This document shows positions 11,201-18,085 of a DNA stretch of 64,000 nucleotides, one piece after another. Positions within the stretch are counted from its first letter, which is position 1. Each line of letters begins with the position of its first letter. The stretch lies in assembly GCA_023392125.1 (NCBI GenBank), contig JAEVZS010000007.1, positions 1 to 64,000 on the forward strand. The letters run 5' to 3'. A program made the position numbers and the translations under genes. Below the pieces are notes generated by a model. The model was not told the DNA's origin and searched no databases. It saw nothing but the letters and a program-made list of their open reading frames with translations. Origin of the DNA: Bacteroidota bacterium (GTDB lineage Bacteria; Bacteroidota; Bacteroidia; Cytophagales; Cytophagaceae).

Positions 11201-13855
11201 AAATTTATTGTTACTATCATAATATCCTCTGAGTACATAGTTTTCAAAATCAAAATTTTCCACAGCAAGTAAAGCCGGTCTGAAATTACCCGCACCGATA
11301 CTGCCAAATCCGGATTTATCCCCATTGATCAGATAATTTTCGAGGATATCATCAATCCCCAGAGGGGTGAGCTCAATATAGGCTGTATATCCGTTCTCAT
11401 CTTTGTATTCTGACTCAGGGGTACGCCAGGAAGGAATAACAGCCGATGTTCCTACGCGGTTTCTGGGCAATTTATTGTCCGGATTGAATACTGACAGCTC
11501 CCAGTGCTCCGATGTGTTGTCTGTTGCCGCGTACTGTCCCCCCGGAGCAAAGTCCGAAAGCATCATGTTGTAAGACGCCTGGCAATTGCTGATCTCGCTG
11601 CAAAGTTCCATGCAGGTCTCCACTGCCCCTTTATATTCTTCTTCGCTTAGCGTATATTCAAACTGGCTGTTTCCGGAATAATCAGTATAGTTGTCTTTCA
11701 GAGACCTTCCTCTCTCATAATGCAGGGAAGTAAGACAATTCATACAGTCTACCTCTTCACAGGCATTTTCAAAATCTACTTTCGCTCTTTCCTCTGTTTC
11801 AAAGTCTTCTATCGTTTTCAGACAGGTAGTTACCCGCTGCTCCACATAGTCTTCCATCTTTTCAGGATCTACCGCCAGTGTTTTGGTAAGGGTATATGAA
11901 CCCACCGGCAGATAGCAGGATATCGGTGTCTGTGTATGTTTGGGAGCGCTGCCGTCGCAGGTCAGGCTTCCGATGGTGCCAACTACTTCATTTACCGCAT
12001 TGATGGGTTGCGATGAAGAGGATGAAATCTTCACCAGCTCTCCGCACTCATCGGTAATGCTCATCTGCAAACGATACACACAGTCGTAGCACACATTGTT
12101 GCAGGCACTGACTTCTTCCGGCGTAATTTCATAGTTGAACACATAGTCGCCTGCCGAGCTTACCAGCAGCTTTTTGGTAAAGACCAGCGCGTTATCCGTA
12201 CGTGTATTGTTCTTATTGCAGCCGTTGCCCTCCGGGCATTCATCAATCGCTACTATACTTACACTACTCAGAGGAGCGTCATTGGTCGTCTCCATATTGG
12301 CCGGACTCTCGCCGGCCAGCGCGGTAGCCACGACCTTGCCGGTCTGGTCCAGGTAGGAGACCGAAACCTGACGGTTGGCATCCATGACCATGTTTTTCTT
12401 GTAGTAACCGGCATAGCCAACATCATTGCCAAACAGGCGGTCCAGCTGCTCCTGCTCAGGCTGACCATAATAATAGCGTGTTTCTCTGCCTGTGCCATTG
12501 CCTTTGGGTTGAAATACAGGCCCTACTCCACCCTGACGGCGGATTCTGCCGGTATTGTCCGGTTCGTACTCTGTCTGGGAAAAAGGATAGCCTTCGGCAT
12601 CCGGTATATAGGCATGATGCCCGGTATTGACAGGATTGTCCGGTGAATAATAAAGAGCCGCTCCGTTTTCAGTATTCATGGGTGCCGCGTTGGCATCACA
12701 GCCTTCTCCGGTATCAAAGTCTTCCTGCCCGTATTTATCACCGGTGGTATTGGTCGTAAACTTAGGATGAAAATCCAATGTCTTGGGTGCATTGGGATCT
12801 GCCACGGGTGCCGGCAATGTGGTTATGGCCGGCCGGCCCTCGTAGTCATAGATTTTATCGGCAATAATGATCTTCTCATTGCTATTGGATCGGGTAAGTG
12901 TCTGGCGGCCTCTCAGACTGCCATCAAAATAATTAACGATATCCTTGCGCTTGCCATTCTCAGAAAAGGTAATTCCCAGCTGGTAATTCAGATTCTGAAA
13001 ACCGGTGATCTGATACTTGTGCAGAAATGTACTTACCAGTGTGCCGGAAAACTGGTCGGACGACCACCTTCCGAAAACGTCTTTATTCAGTTCCACCCCT
13101 CCTCTTCCGATCGGCCGCACCCGGTACAGAATGTATCCACGGTCGTAAAGCAGAGGAAACTTGTAGTAATTATCAACCAGACGGATACGGGTACTGTTAA
13201 ATTCAAAGGACCAGTTGAGGGAAGCAGCCGCTATTTCGGAACCGTCGCTGTCATAATTGTCGATATAGGTGTACTCCAGCTCGTATTCTTCCGCCCCGGG
13301 TATGTAATTCCAGAATATCTCCAGCTCATTACTGGTGGTCAGCGAATGTTCCATGCCACCGTTGCTGAACGGAATCAGGGTTCTGTTCAGATCATAATAC
13401 CGCTCTGTTTCGATCTCGCCCTGTATAAAAACATAATCCGGCACTGCTCCGCTTATATCCTCGATGTCAACCGAGATATATACCGCATCCGGGAAAAACA
13501 ATACGTCTCTGTCCCTGGAAGCATCAACCGTAAGCCACTGGTCCGCCATGACGGCAAAGTTTCCGGCACGGTCACTGTAGTGCACCGTCAGCTTTACAGA
13601 AAAAAGACTTACCGGTCCCGAAACTGAATGATCCACACCCAGTATCACACGGCCATTGGCCTGTTTTACCCGGCAACCGTCTTCAATATCAGGGAAAAAC
13701 TGATCAGCAACCGTAAGGACCGCTTCGTCTTCCGTAATCTCCGTCCCGGTAATACGATTGCTCATATTTTCGTTTCCGGCCAGGGCCTGAAACGAAAACA
13801 GAACCGTAAGAGCTACTGAGAATAAAAATCTGTTGATCGTAAAATATCCAATCAT
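1487..13855 (-). CDS. Giant RHS-repeat protein with inserted Ycf48-like propeller and variable C-terminal domain
   Basis: This 4122-residue exported protein has a signal peptide (about residues 1-27, ending FQALAG). Residues 180-265 look fibronectin-like. From about 320 it has the N-terminal region typical of Bacteroidota RHS proteins (GRQTLTRSN, DYEGRPA, YKKNMV, SYLDQTGKVVATALAG), then a long Cys-rich part. Residues 1750-1942 form a jelly-roll carbohydrate-binding-like module. RHS/YD units (YYYDQAGNL, YGYNSLNQL) are interrupted at about 2085-2990 by Ycf48/BNR-type units and resume with FWYDELGRLVAS. A second jelly-roll lies at about 3620-3780. The RHS-associated core (NDHLGNVK, GFNGKERDSEG, FRIYNPQIGKFLSVDP) closes at LDLDG near 3875, leaving a tail of about 247 residues. 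RHS repeats build a hollow cocoon in TcC-like toxins, and the last domain is normally the cargo. It is the eighth gene of a tightly packed operon. Confidence 0.93.
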   Translation of the reverse strand: MIGYFTINRFLFSVALTVLFSFQALAGNENMSNRITGTEITEDEAVLTVADQFFPDIEDGCRVKQANGRVILGVDHSVSGPVSLFSVKLTVHYSDRAGNFAVMADQWLTVDASRDRDVLFFPDAVYISVDIEDISGAVPDYVFIQGEIETERYYDLNRTLIPFSNGGMEHSLTTSNELEIFWNYIPGAEEYELEYTYIDNYDSDGSEIAAASLNWSFEFNSTRIRLVDNYYKFPLLYDRGYILYRVRPIGRGGVELNKDVFGRWSSDQFSGTLVSTFLHKYQITGFQNLNYQLGITFSENGKRKDIVNYFDGSLRGRQTLTRSNSNEKIIIADKIYDYEGRPAITTLPAPVADPNAPKTLDFHPKFTTNTTGDKYGQEDFDTGEGCDANAAPMNTENGAALYYSPDNPVNTGHHAYIPDAEGYPFSQTEYEPDNTGRIRRQGGVGPVFQPKGNGTGRETRYYYGQPEQEQLDRLFGNDVGYAGYYKKNMVMDANRQVSVSYLDQTGKVVATALAGESPANMETTNDAPLSSVSIVAIDECPEGNGCNKNNTRTDNALVFTKKLLVSSAGDYVFNYEITPEEVSACNNVCYDCVYRLQMSITDECGELVKISSSSSQPINAVNEVVGTIGSLTCDGSAPKHTQTPISCYLPVGSYTLTKTLAVDPEKMEDYVEQRVTTCLKTIEDFETEERAKVDFENACEEVDCMNCLTSLHYERGRSLKDNYTDYSGNSQFEYTLSEEEYKGAVETCMELCSEISNCQASYNMMLSDFAPGGQYAATDNTSEHWELSVFNPDNKLPRNRVGTSAVIPSWRTPESEYKDENGYTAYIELTPLGIDDILENYLINGDKSGFGSIGAGNFRPALLAVENFDFENYVLRGYYDSNNKFKEDKQKGDVLVTLPENLASAEDFRTYWQPQWAKELVQYHPEYCYYEYCSLTDSYKFNNATYTSDQFDQRLHLIETFADASRKIDSGDLNDPWFNDGPLIDPLASVVTDLLDKDPYFTNQPALKTEMQTRLEEYKESEGQTLNIKEFVAMTVRCGSIYYFNGSGDPAYSGCKAFGSGSSSEIRDQEWEMYKMLYLSEKQKIWQREADKACMPSIGNPAFVGGINTCIGKDDFRPFDWRYSYRSGSNNREFWAWIACEQYFYCQPCGSTSYALYKNKTLRFTRHETQEEMLDICDAGDLTDAGRIVQGQQKADLEHFLATGQCPATRDFGALLNQLAERGTLLTDNTNLRSYSALSKDLYDRIVFAGVPQPAFTTLYKEPMWRVNTPPSTTQRIFRITEGANERVFCSIIITPGQHISYIDPVDNQIYRIPVTFDEDDNFAEYQPYPVNVSDPFDTESGSSRFRLRITGIRNFFVTRMETHPSLFNDFIANAIIEVYDKTGPEDVLLHTEYSIRLTGIVFNVQLNDCNFDRVCTLSKGAKDLQNLLSGIAANEDNHFSTAIPVSLTSSNYAPLFTTPLQYFANCSNAASLTFTSAISSRVATISFSGTGNIVLTPLDGTFTDEDYAKIISFSCIQSDESTPELNDFLITALVEKEVVTPLGGGFSPLSFNVEDPSFELVPVQFKGTFRSCDTTGRSFRVNECGAPVPEKCKGIEYENARILPVFFDQLIRANGFKANEVINLSSIEGFLPLKDQLGTGDYTWHNVLIDNNTLSADICELDINDNCIGESYSVTVEATGFPSGAGFDKLTGLTTLVEVDHSAKEDDNKYYSADLMGLIIGHESIANSTVRLKVKTIFPLENCISECAAGKTNLIPNGDFDDPTVPYVLGSGNNTVCYFTRTSWCSDYWANLQNSINVGEIRIVTNGRIANPSPLGPWHEIRDFPDGNGFFLAADGSGTRSIWYTDVFVESGKSYDFSVFASNLYGTPPGVVLYVHDNNGDNVVGELIDVPNDMTWHNVRGLYYATNTGSVRVGIRLLDRSSSWGNDVGIDHISFSEICSFPIMPTVEVEIYNPCEDHLNSLVDLNAQNAYKTYVDKHRNDFRQEYLDKCLSAGEKLSYDYEEKEHQYTLYYYDQAGNLVKTVPPAGVTALGNTAISQIRKDRISNTHTLNLQPEHRMATTYGYNSLNQLISQSLPDHVPMDVWESQDASSGIPAGYTVRDVQFADASRGWAIAVDEYDPERRGRLVTTSDGGNNWNELSKVGITGISAVHFVDNDYAYAVGSKGDLLYSSDGGLTWLTLRTPSDKPLIGLYFDSAFPEEGRIYAADGKMYITTNAGRTWSSAYTGFSSMLSGELKSISFTDDGTAGTAVSVDGEQTYVYQGSNNGETWTKITDFATAPYNTLHMSSASNGYIGGDKGILLRTTDGGENWTLVSNNLTLDIRRLHFANQVTGAAILSDKKLYVTSNKGQTWQRETMDLPAGENFVDMYSAGTSDVYLLSENGNVYKSVSGGLTWELYTQVSPGGSALHSLSVRPGSGSVYTGGEDGKIWNNEGLLAGSRPGNGTILDMHFTELDEGCIIVQSGSGSLIYYSDNANVTEAVWTNVTPAGAGNVREFHFISPDNGYAYTSSGKILKTTNGGISWTEMTALPAHAGIRTFYMTGSDQGIVAGDNSGTGFIEKCISTWEDKPVTSVSGRLHATFTAGTSVAYAVGDNGLVLRKKSTSQWAVDVPAQKGSLHAVTGAVVSSQFEGLAAGDNGYNLQISGAGLTVGTTTGISSGTDFRGLSLSGSNTYYAAGKGGALYRFASGNWTAQTCSPQACPAHDLKAIDFAASDRGLAVGASGTIVRFNGTAWTSINEMTTPELNETCIVPGSTSTGFAVGNGGTILMTEDGGTSWKAKNSGTTTDLHGIAFASADNGLAVGLDGLVLRTINGGQNWTKVASVTVTTGLHAVAVSGQTAVAVGSSGTIIRSADGGATWTNETLSGTGHLRAVFMVDASTAYAVGDAGAMIRTRDGGNNWTSMTKGSGSERWTMENLYDVYFATALNGYVVGANGTFLKTINKGDTWHDQDSKVPFGVDLQAIVGRGSNASIYTGGAGTMRALTDMADRISGRFWYDELGRLVASQNTRQLKNNQYSYTVYDAQSRITEVGQAEQLVSPSVDNQVAYTIFTDWLANSTKTEITKTCYDKKLEDIAGFRQDNLRTRVATVTYQDEDNALYNGKTYQYATHYSYDPHGNVKSLIQENYQLSDLQQEFKRIDYSYDLVSGLVKEVAYQKGKADQFFHRYTYDADNRITEVHTSANGVLWDQDAKYFYYDHGPLARTEVGELSVQGMDYAYTLQGWIKGINSNILQANRDMGKDSRSGVNAVFAPDEFSYSLGYYDQDYKAINSSGSMHFLAGTPQNGFSGSSASLYNGNISHMVTAIGRLMADGPQAYAYSYDQLNRLRTVTAHLDPNVMVVNSWKSGSGIQDYSEDYQYDLNGNILRVKRNAAGAEANSSGTGMDDLEYVYENIANEYKRETNKLRQVIDHQTGSSLSEDFKPGQSPDNYDYDEIGNLIADEQEKIENIEWTVSGKIRKVTRKEEAGVSKPDLEFAYDASGNRIMKLEKPRVDGDLLPEHAWSYTYYVRDASGNVMRTYTKKYTEESSGYAVAYKATEAPVYGSSRLGLQTLRADEMLASRPFTATLSSGRFSGISYTADPAIEPASLSHMYSLRGVKQYELNDHLGNVKVVVSDQRVLPGSSTEFTFTSGYEGDDYNVWNDKGNYSAHQSTEHARTGTSSLKLRYDEPAGVLQGPELKITVEPGDIIDLEVYTLWEAGPGTKPGAVDFKIVNGNGFNYNHLRTTQSSSTANVWYRSSIEDFEVMAKPPGVDQLYLIVRPAVYSNEYITWFDDMKLTVRSGSEESSRTADVKSYSDYYAFGMQMPGRYANDGYRYGFNGKERDSEGMGGGGSTYDYGFRIYNPQIGKFLSVDPLTAKFPFYTPYQFAGDKPIVALDLDGREDIWIHQITNQDTRKIITETREVDDAVKKVLVSYLGYDPDAYNEGGVLVTSAETKNGETYTTGHHMTMPIVVKGERSNESATFDSFERWFYTNAKGNSDNEMEAPFKSAGVGVDVESKINGTSKVRHSVKLLGNTEEDLYLQVSTSYIIEASAKKKFDVSLPTDNNRTEVFGYFSLNFSSKVSEGFSVGQNLEDVTTMRASWLKGSYNHRSGELKVGLSTSRKFEVGHSFRNSNTVGYTTGNLGE
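4887..7600 (-). repeat. Array of Ycf48/BNR-like propeller units inside the RHS gene
   Basis: About 900 residues of this part of the RHS protein consist of units of roughly 40-50 residues with the core pattern T-x-D/N-G-G-x-x-W. Examples are TTSDGGNNW, SSDGGLTW, TTDGGENW, TTNGGISW, TEDGGTSW, TINGGQNW, SADGGATW and TRDGGNNW. At least a dozen clear units and several degenerate ones (FNGTAW, RFASGNW) can be counted, enough for two or three beta-propellers. Each unit also carries an AVG or ALNGYVVG-like strand (AYAVGDAGAMI, GLAVGLDGLVL). The units sit between two RHS segments (SLNQLISQSLPD and FWYDELGRLVAS). Confidence 0.85.
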
Positions 13856-13870
13856 ATGAATTTGTATAAC

Positions 13871-14593
13871 TTAAAATCGTTGATCAATTAAAAAATAATC
13901 CCTGAAATCGTTCGCCAGCACGATTTTACCTTCTTTTACACTAAAAAAAGGCTTCTCTGAAAACAGGGTATCCGCTATCTGATGACCGGCGCTGATTTCT
14001 GTAAAAATCATTTCCAGCCTGGGAGATGAGCTTACCAGAGGGTCACTTTCCGAATCCACAAAGTTGTTGTAATAAAGCACCAGACGGCTTATAAATCCGG
14101 AAGCACTGTTAATACGCAGGTCGATCCCGGAAACATTATCCAACCCCTGTTTAAATGTAAACTGAATCTCTTTATCACTACCTTTATCGGCCATTCGATA
14201 GTCGGAAGCAAATTGGATCAGTGAATCCAGGGCCACAGGCAAAAAGGCAGCTGACCGGGTCACCGGATTGCCTACGAGTATACTCTGATTATCCTTGTCT
14301 GCCGTTATGAAGTATTTTTTATTCTGGACAACATGCTGGCCGTCCATTATCCATGCATAGCTCAGCTCCTTTTTATAAAACATACCCCTCGTTGTTTCTA
14401 CCGGAGCGACAGACGAGGCGCTGCTGTATACATTGTACTGAATGGAAAATTGCAGGCTGGTCGCATGGCTATACGCATTATTGACTTTCTGCAGGTATCT
14501 TACTACATCTGATGTGATTTGCTCCTGAGCCATTGAAGGCAGATACAAAAACAGGAGCCAGGCAATGCTCTTTACCCGAATTAATGACTGCAT
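13871..14593 (-). CDS. Exported LolA-like protein
   Basis: The 240-residue protein has a signal peptide ending near SMAQ (about residue 22) and no lipobox, so it should be periplasmic or secreted. The mature part opens with a helix (SDVVRYLQKVNNAYSHAT), followed by alternating strands with a central loop. This is the layout of the LolA/LolB/LppX half-barrel fold that carries lipids or lipoproteins across the periplasm, and the pattern of a 'Y.....V.....Y.I..D' lipid-carrier domain is visible around residues 45-110. The match is structural in character, not a motif hit. It lies 4 bases after the beta-helix gene and 15 before the giant RHS gene, so it is almost certainly co-transcribed with them and may help the RHS complex cross the envelope. 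No direct evidence for a cargo is visible. Confidence 0.7.
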   Translation of the reverse strand: MQSLIRVKSIAWLLFLYLPSMAQEQITSDVVRYLQKVNNAYSHATSLQFSIQYNVYSSASSVAPVETTRGMFYKKELSYAWIMDGQHVVQNKKYFITADKDNQSILVGNPVTRSAAFLPVALDSLIQFASDYRMADKGSDKEIQFTFKQGLDNVSGIDLRINSASGFISRLVLYYNNFVDSESDPLVSSSPRLEMIFTEISAGHQIADTLFSEKPFFSVKEGKIVLANDFRDYFLIDQRF

Positions 14594-14597
14594 ATGC

Positions 14598-17500
14598 TTA
14601 TTCCAGACCAGTTTTATGAATGTTGTTGAAGTTTTCCTGTATGGTCATGATACCTCTCTCTGTCTCTTTCTTGACACGAATCAACTGTCCCTCCTGATCA
14701 TATTCATAAAGAGTAGCATAATTGTTTTCGTCCAGTATCGCCATCAGGCGCAGCGTCTGCGGATCATATACATAGGTTTTGGGATTAGCCTCTACCGGAT
14801 GAATCCGGATATCATCATAGTAAATATCTACCTCCGAAGACTGGAGCAGACTTATATCAATGGATTTTATATTTTCAGGAATTCTGAATTCTGCCTGTAT
14901 ACGCTGCCAGCCATCCATAATCGGTTCCTCAGGATCCGGATAGAAAGCCGGCAAACTTACTTTCTGCGCCGGCATGCCACTTTCTACCTTGATTCCGAAA
15001 TCAAGCTTTACCCCTGCTCTCTGATACGTCTCGACAAAACCGGTTACATCTTCGCGTACCCACAGCGATATTATATAGTCTTTGCCGGGCTCCGGCTGAA
15101 ACTGCCCCAGACATTCACAAGGCGGAGGAGGAGGAATGCAGATACGCTCCAGAATCAGGATAGTTTTGGAAGCCGTCCCTTCGGTTATATCATCGGCAAG
15201 CCCAACCACCAGCAGTTCCATATCACCGCCACCCTGACCACTTTCCTCACAATTCCAGGCCTGAATCTCTACTTTATAAGTCCCTCCCTTGTCAACGGAC
15301 AGGCTGGGGCCATTCTGGCCGGTTATAACAGCATTGTTCCGATACCAGGTATAGCTGCCAGCCGGCAAATCATCCGGCTCCACGTGCAATTGTGCCACTT
15401 CTCCGCGGCAAATTCTGTCTTTTGAAGTCTCCATTCTGAATTCACTGACAGTCAAAGACTGCGGATCAGAAACAACGGCACAGTTGGCCAGCCTTTTTGT
15501 TACGGTAATGTCCTTATCTCCTTCCCGCTGAAACGGATAGCTCAGAAAGTCGGTAGTCTCGACCACCGTCGATGTATTGTCATCCATATCCCAGTCATAA
15601 TAGTACCCTTCTTCGAAATTTGTAAGTTCGAAGTCAACAAATTTGCCGGTATAGAGAGGTTTGTCCGGACAGGGTACTGTAATCGTAAAAGCCGGTTTCT
15701 GAGTCGGACAGTTGCTGATTCCCACAATATCACTCATCTGGGAAGTATTATGATTCAGGTCTGTTGCTGTAGCGACAAAATATCCTCCCGATAATACCGA
15801 AAGAGGAATGGTCGCAGACCAGTTCTGAGAAGCATCGCTAAGAGTGGTATACGCGCTCAAAAACTCAAAGGCATCTTCGCCGTCATTGTCACTGCTAAAC
15901 AGCTGTACGGTATCTCCGATTGCTGAAGTTGTACCCGTTATAAGCAGACTGCCGCTGCTGAGAGTAACTGAGGAAATAACCGGTTTGGACTTGCCGGTAT
16001 TTCCCTGAAGCAGTGGATCTGCATCAAGATTAAGATCAATAGCTTTTTCGGCCAGATTGGCATATATTGCATTGGCTGAAATAAGATTCTGTGCCGATGC
16101 TTCTACCCAGACACCACTTCCCATATTGAATGCGATGATATTTGCCTGTCCGCTGCCTGTCCCGCCAATTCTGTTATCATTTGAACCGTTTTTCAGTTCG
16201 ACTCCATGACCTTTGTTTCTGAGATTAGCGATACCAGCCATATCCGTTCCGATACGATTGCCATATAGCCGGTTGCCATTGCTTGCTATCAGACTGATTC
16301 CCGACAGCTCGTTGGATGATATACTATTATCCTTCACTTCTGCTCCACCAATATTGATCAGGCGTATGCCATCTTCTCCGTTGCCGTATTCTCTGCCCGA
16401 GGCGTTTATACCGATCTTATTATTGCTTATGGTATGCAAGCCGCCATTTGTCAATTCAATACCAGCCTGATAATTGCCGGCTATCAGATTGTCCGAAATA
16501 ATCAGCGAGCCGTTGCCTGTTGTATAAACGCCGTTGTTGTTAGGAATTTCATTTATTCCATTGATATCCAGACCTATTATGTTATTTCTTATAGTATTGT
16601 CACTACAGTTCAGAATTGACAAAGCATTGTGATTGCCGGAAATAACATTGCCATCTTCCGGTGCCGGTCCGCCAATCAGGCAACTACTTGACTGGATTAT
16701 ATTTATCCCGTCGCCTCTGAGTAACCCCTGCGCTTTTCGCTGAGTGGACTCCTCAAGACCTATGTAATTCTTCTGAACAATTGAATTGCCGGAACTCAGG
16801 AGTACAATATTAAAATGCTTATTATCCCTGATGATATTTTTTGAAATGATTCCTCCCGTAACGTACGTTAAAAAAACTCCGATTGAATCATTACCACTGA
16901 TATGATTGATACCGTCAGTCTGTCCGTTTCCTATTTCGCAATTGTTGGTATAGCTCACATGTATTCCATGGTGCTTGTTGCCAAGCATTGCTGTACCGGT
17001 ACGGTTCAATCCGATGTAGTTGTTTTCGGCATAAATCTTTCCATAGCTGAAGCTAATGCCTCTGACATTACCGGATATTACGTTTCTCTCTTTTCCTGCC
17101 TCTCCGAGCCTCAATGTACCTGTAAATGGAGGTGCAAGCCCACTAATTATACTAATGGATAATATTCCATAACTGTTAGGAACAGCCTCGATTCCGGCAA
17201 TGTCTGTTCCAATCAGATTGCCTGAAAGTGTTATATCTCCGGTGCCGGAGTGCAGATAGACACCATTGGAAGTATTGCCGGAAATGAGATTATTCCGGAT
17301 GATAGCACCAGAAGTTCCTTCGATAAAGATCCCATCTTTATTGCCCACTGCATACCGCCCCAGGATGTCCGTTCCGATAATGTTGTTCTCAATCAAAATA
17401 TTCGTACAACCATCCTTGACCCAGATACCTTTGGCAATATTTCCGGAGATAATATTACCATCTGATTTCTCAGGTCCGCCAATAATTGCATCAGCCGTCC

Positions 17501-18053
17501 TGTCGATGATAATGCCGTCCGCATTACTCCCCAGATCCAGCCCCAGACTGTCAAGCCCTATTATATTGGAGCGTATGTGTGTTTGGATTGAGTTTCTCCT
17601 CAACCATATGGCATGTGTATTTCTGCCAAGGACATTTTTCTCTATTGTGCAATTTCTGGCAAAAACTTCAATTCCTATAGAAAAGCTTTTCACCTGCATG
17701 CCTCTGACAATACTTCCATCGCTACCAGCTCTAAAGCTGAGACCTATGCCGATCGTACCTCCGGTATTAGCATAGGTGATCAAAGGTATACCCTGATATC
17801 CGGGCATAGTGGTACCGTCAATCAATACAGGCCGCAGAATACCAATAATAGCTGGGTTTGAAAGGACAGTGCCTGGCGGGAGATCAAACTCAATTACAAA
17901 CAACCTCAGAAGATTGCTTGCATTGGCTGTCTCTATTGCCTCATGAAATGTTCCCGCACCAACCGACGCTGAGGAAGTGACCACATAATCAGCACCGTAA
18001 GTCTGAATAAGAGATGTAGTCAATAAAAAAAACAGAAAAAACCGCTTCAACAT
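14598..18053 (-). CDS. Secreted parallel beta-helix protein with PKD/Ig modules and RHS-type C-terminus
   Basis: The 1151-residue protein has a signal peptide (about residues 1-20, QTYG). An HEAIETANAS-type motif follows, as in CSLREAI beta-helix proteins, and then about 600 residues of right-handed beta-helix rungs with repeated N-x-I-G/I-S-G-N elements (IISGNIAKGIWV, NIIGTDILGR, LISGNTSNGVYL). Residues of about 785-865 are PKD-like and 870-935 Ig-like. About 968-1091 resembles the second half of a jelly-roll (PEPGKDYIISLWV, IYYDDIRIHP). The end (YVYDPQTLRLMAILDENNYA, YEYDQEGQLIRVKKETERG) is the standard C-terminus of Bacteroidota RHS partner proteins. The gene begins 32 bases after the SpvB-like gene, whose own C-terminus stops in the first half of the same kind of jelly-roll. 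It probably forms part of the RHS assembly. Confidence 0.88.
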   Translation of the reverse strand: MLKRFFLFFLLTTSLIQTYGADYVVTSSASVGAGTFHEAIETANASNLLRLFVIEFDLPPGTVLSNPAIIGILRPVLIDGTTMPGYQGIPLITYANTGGTIGIGLSFRAGSDGSIVRGMQVKSFSIGIEVFARNCTIEKNVLGRNTHAIWLRRNSIQTHIRSNIIGLDSLGLDLGSNADGIIIDRTADAIIGGPEKSDGNIISGNIAKGIWVKDGCTNILIENNIIGTDILGRYAVGNKDGIFIEGTSGAIIRNNLISGNTSNGVYLHSGTGDITLSGNLIGTDIAGIEAVPNSYGILSISIISGLAPPFTGTLRLGEAGKERNVISGNVRGISFSYGKIYAENNYIGLNRTGTAMLGNKHHGIHVSYTNNCEIGNGQTDGINHISGNDSIGVFLTYVTGGIISKNIIRDNKHFNIVLLSSGNSIVQKNYIGLEESTQRKAQGLLRGDGINIIQSSSCLIGGPAPEDGNVISGNHNALSILNCSDNTIRNNIIGLDINGINEIPNNNGVYTTGNGSLIISDNLIAGNYQAGIELTNGGLHTISNNKIGINASGREYGNGEDGIRLINIGGAEVKDNSISSNELSGISLIASNGNRLYGNRIGTDMAGIANLRNKGHGVELKNGSNDNRIGGTGSGQANIIAFNMGSGVWVEASAQNLISANAIYANLAEKAIDLNLDADPLLQGNTGKSKPVISSVTLSSGSLLITGTTSAIGDTVQLFSSDNDGEDAFEFLSAYTTLSDASQNWSATIPLSVLSGGYFVATATDLNHNTSQMSDIVGISNCPTQKPAFTITVPCPDKPLYTGKFVDFELTNFEEGYYYDWDMDDNTSTVVETTDFLSYPFQREGDKDITVTKRLANCAVVSDPQSLTVSEFRMETSKDRICRGEVAQLHVEPDDLPAGSYTWYRNNAVITGQNGPSLSVDKGGTYKVEIQAWNCEESGQGGGDMELLVVGLADDITEGTASKTILILERICIPPPPPCECLGQFQPEPGKDYIISLWVREDVTGFVETYQRAGVKLDFGIKVESGMPAQKVSLPAFYPDPEEPIMDGWQRIQAEFRIPENIKSIDISLLQSSEVDIYYDDIRIHPVEANPKTYVYDPQTLRLMAILDENNYATLYEYDQEGQLIRVKKETERGIMTIQENFNNIHKTGLE

Positions 18054-18085
18054 AAAGCCAATATTATTTTATAATAATCAACACA

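Noticed and set aside
12767..13627. A 286-codon plus-strand frame opposite the RHS gene
   Set aside because: It lies wholly antisense to the RHS coding frame and shows no protein-family features. Long antisense frames are expected opposite such biased sequence.
14565..15425. A 286-codon plus-strand frame opposite the beta-helix gene
   Set aside because: It is antisense to a clear coding region, with no signal peptide or known motif.
18054..18085. Frameshift joining the SpvB-like and beta-helix genes
   Set aside because: The downstream gene starts with its own ATG and a good signal peptide, so it is a separate gene. The split domain is better explained by insertion or recombination.
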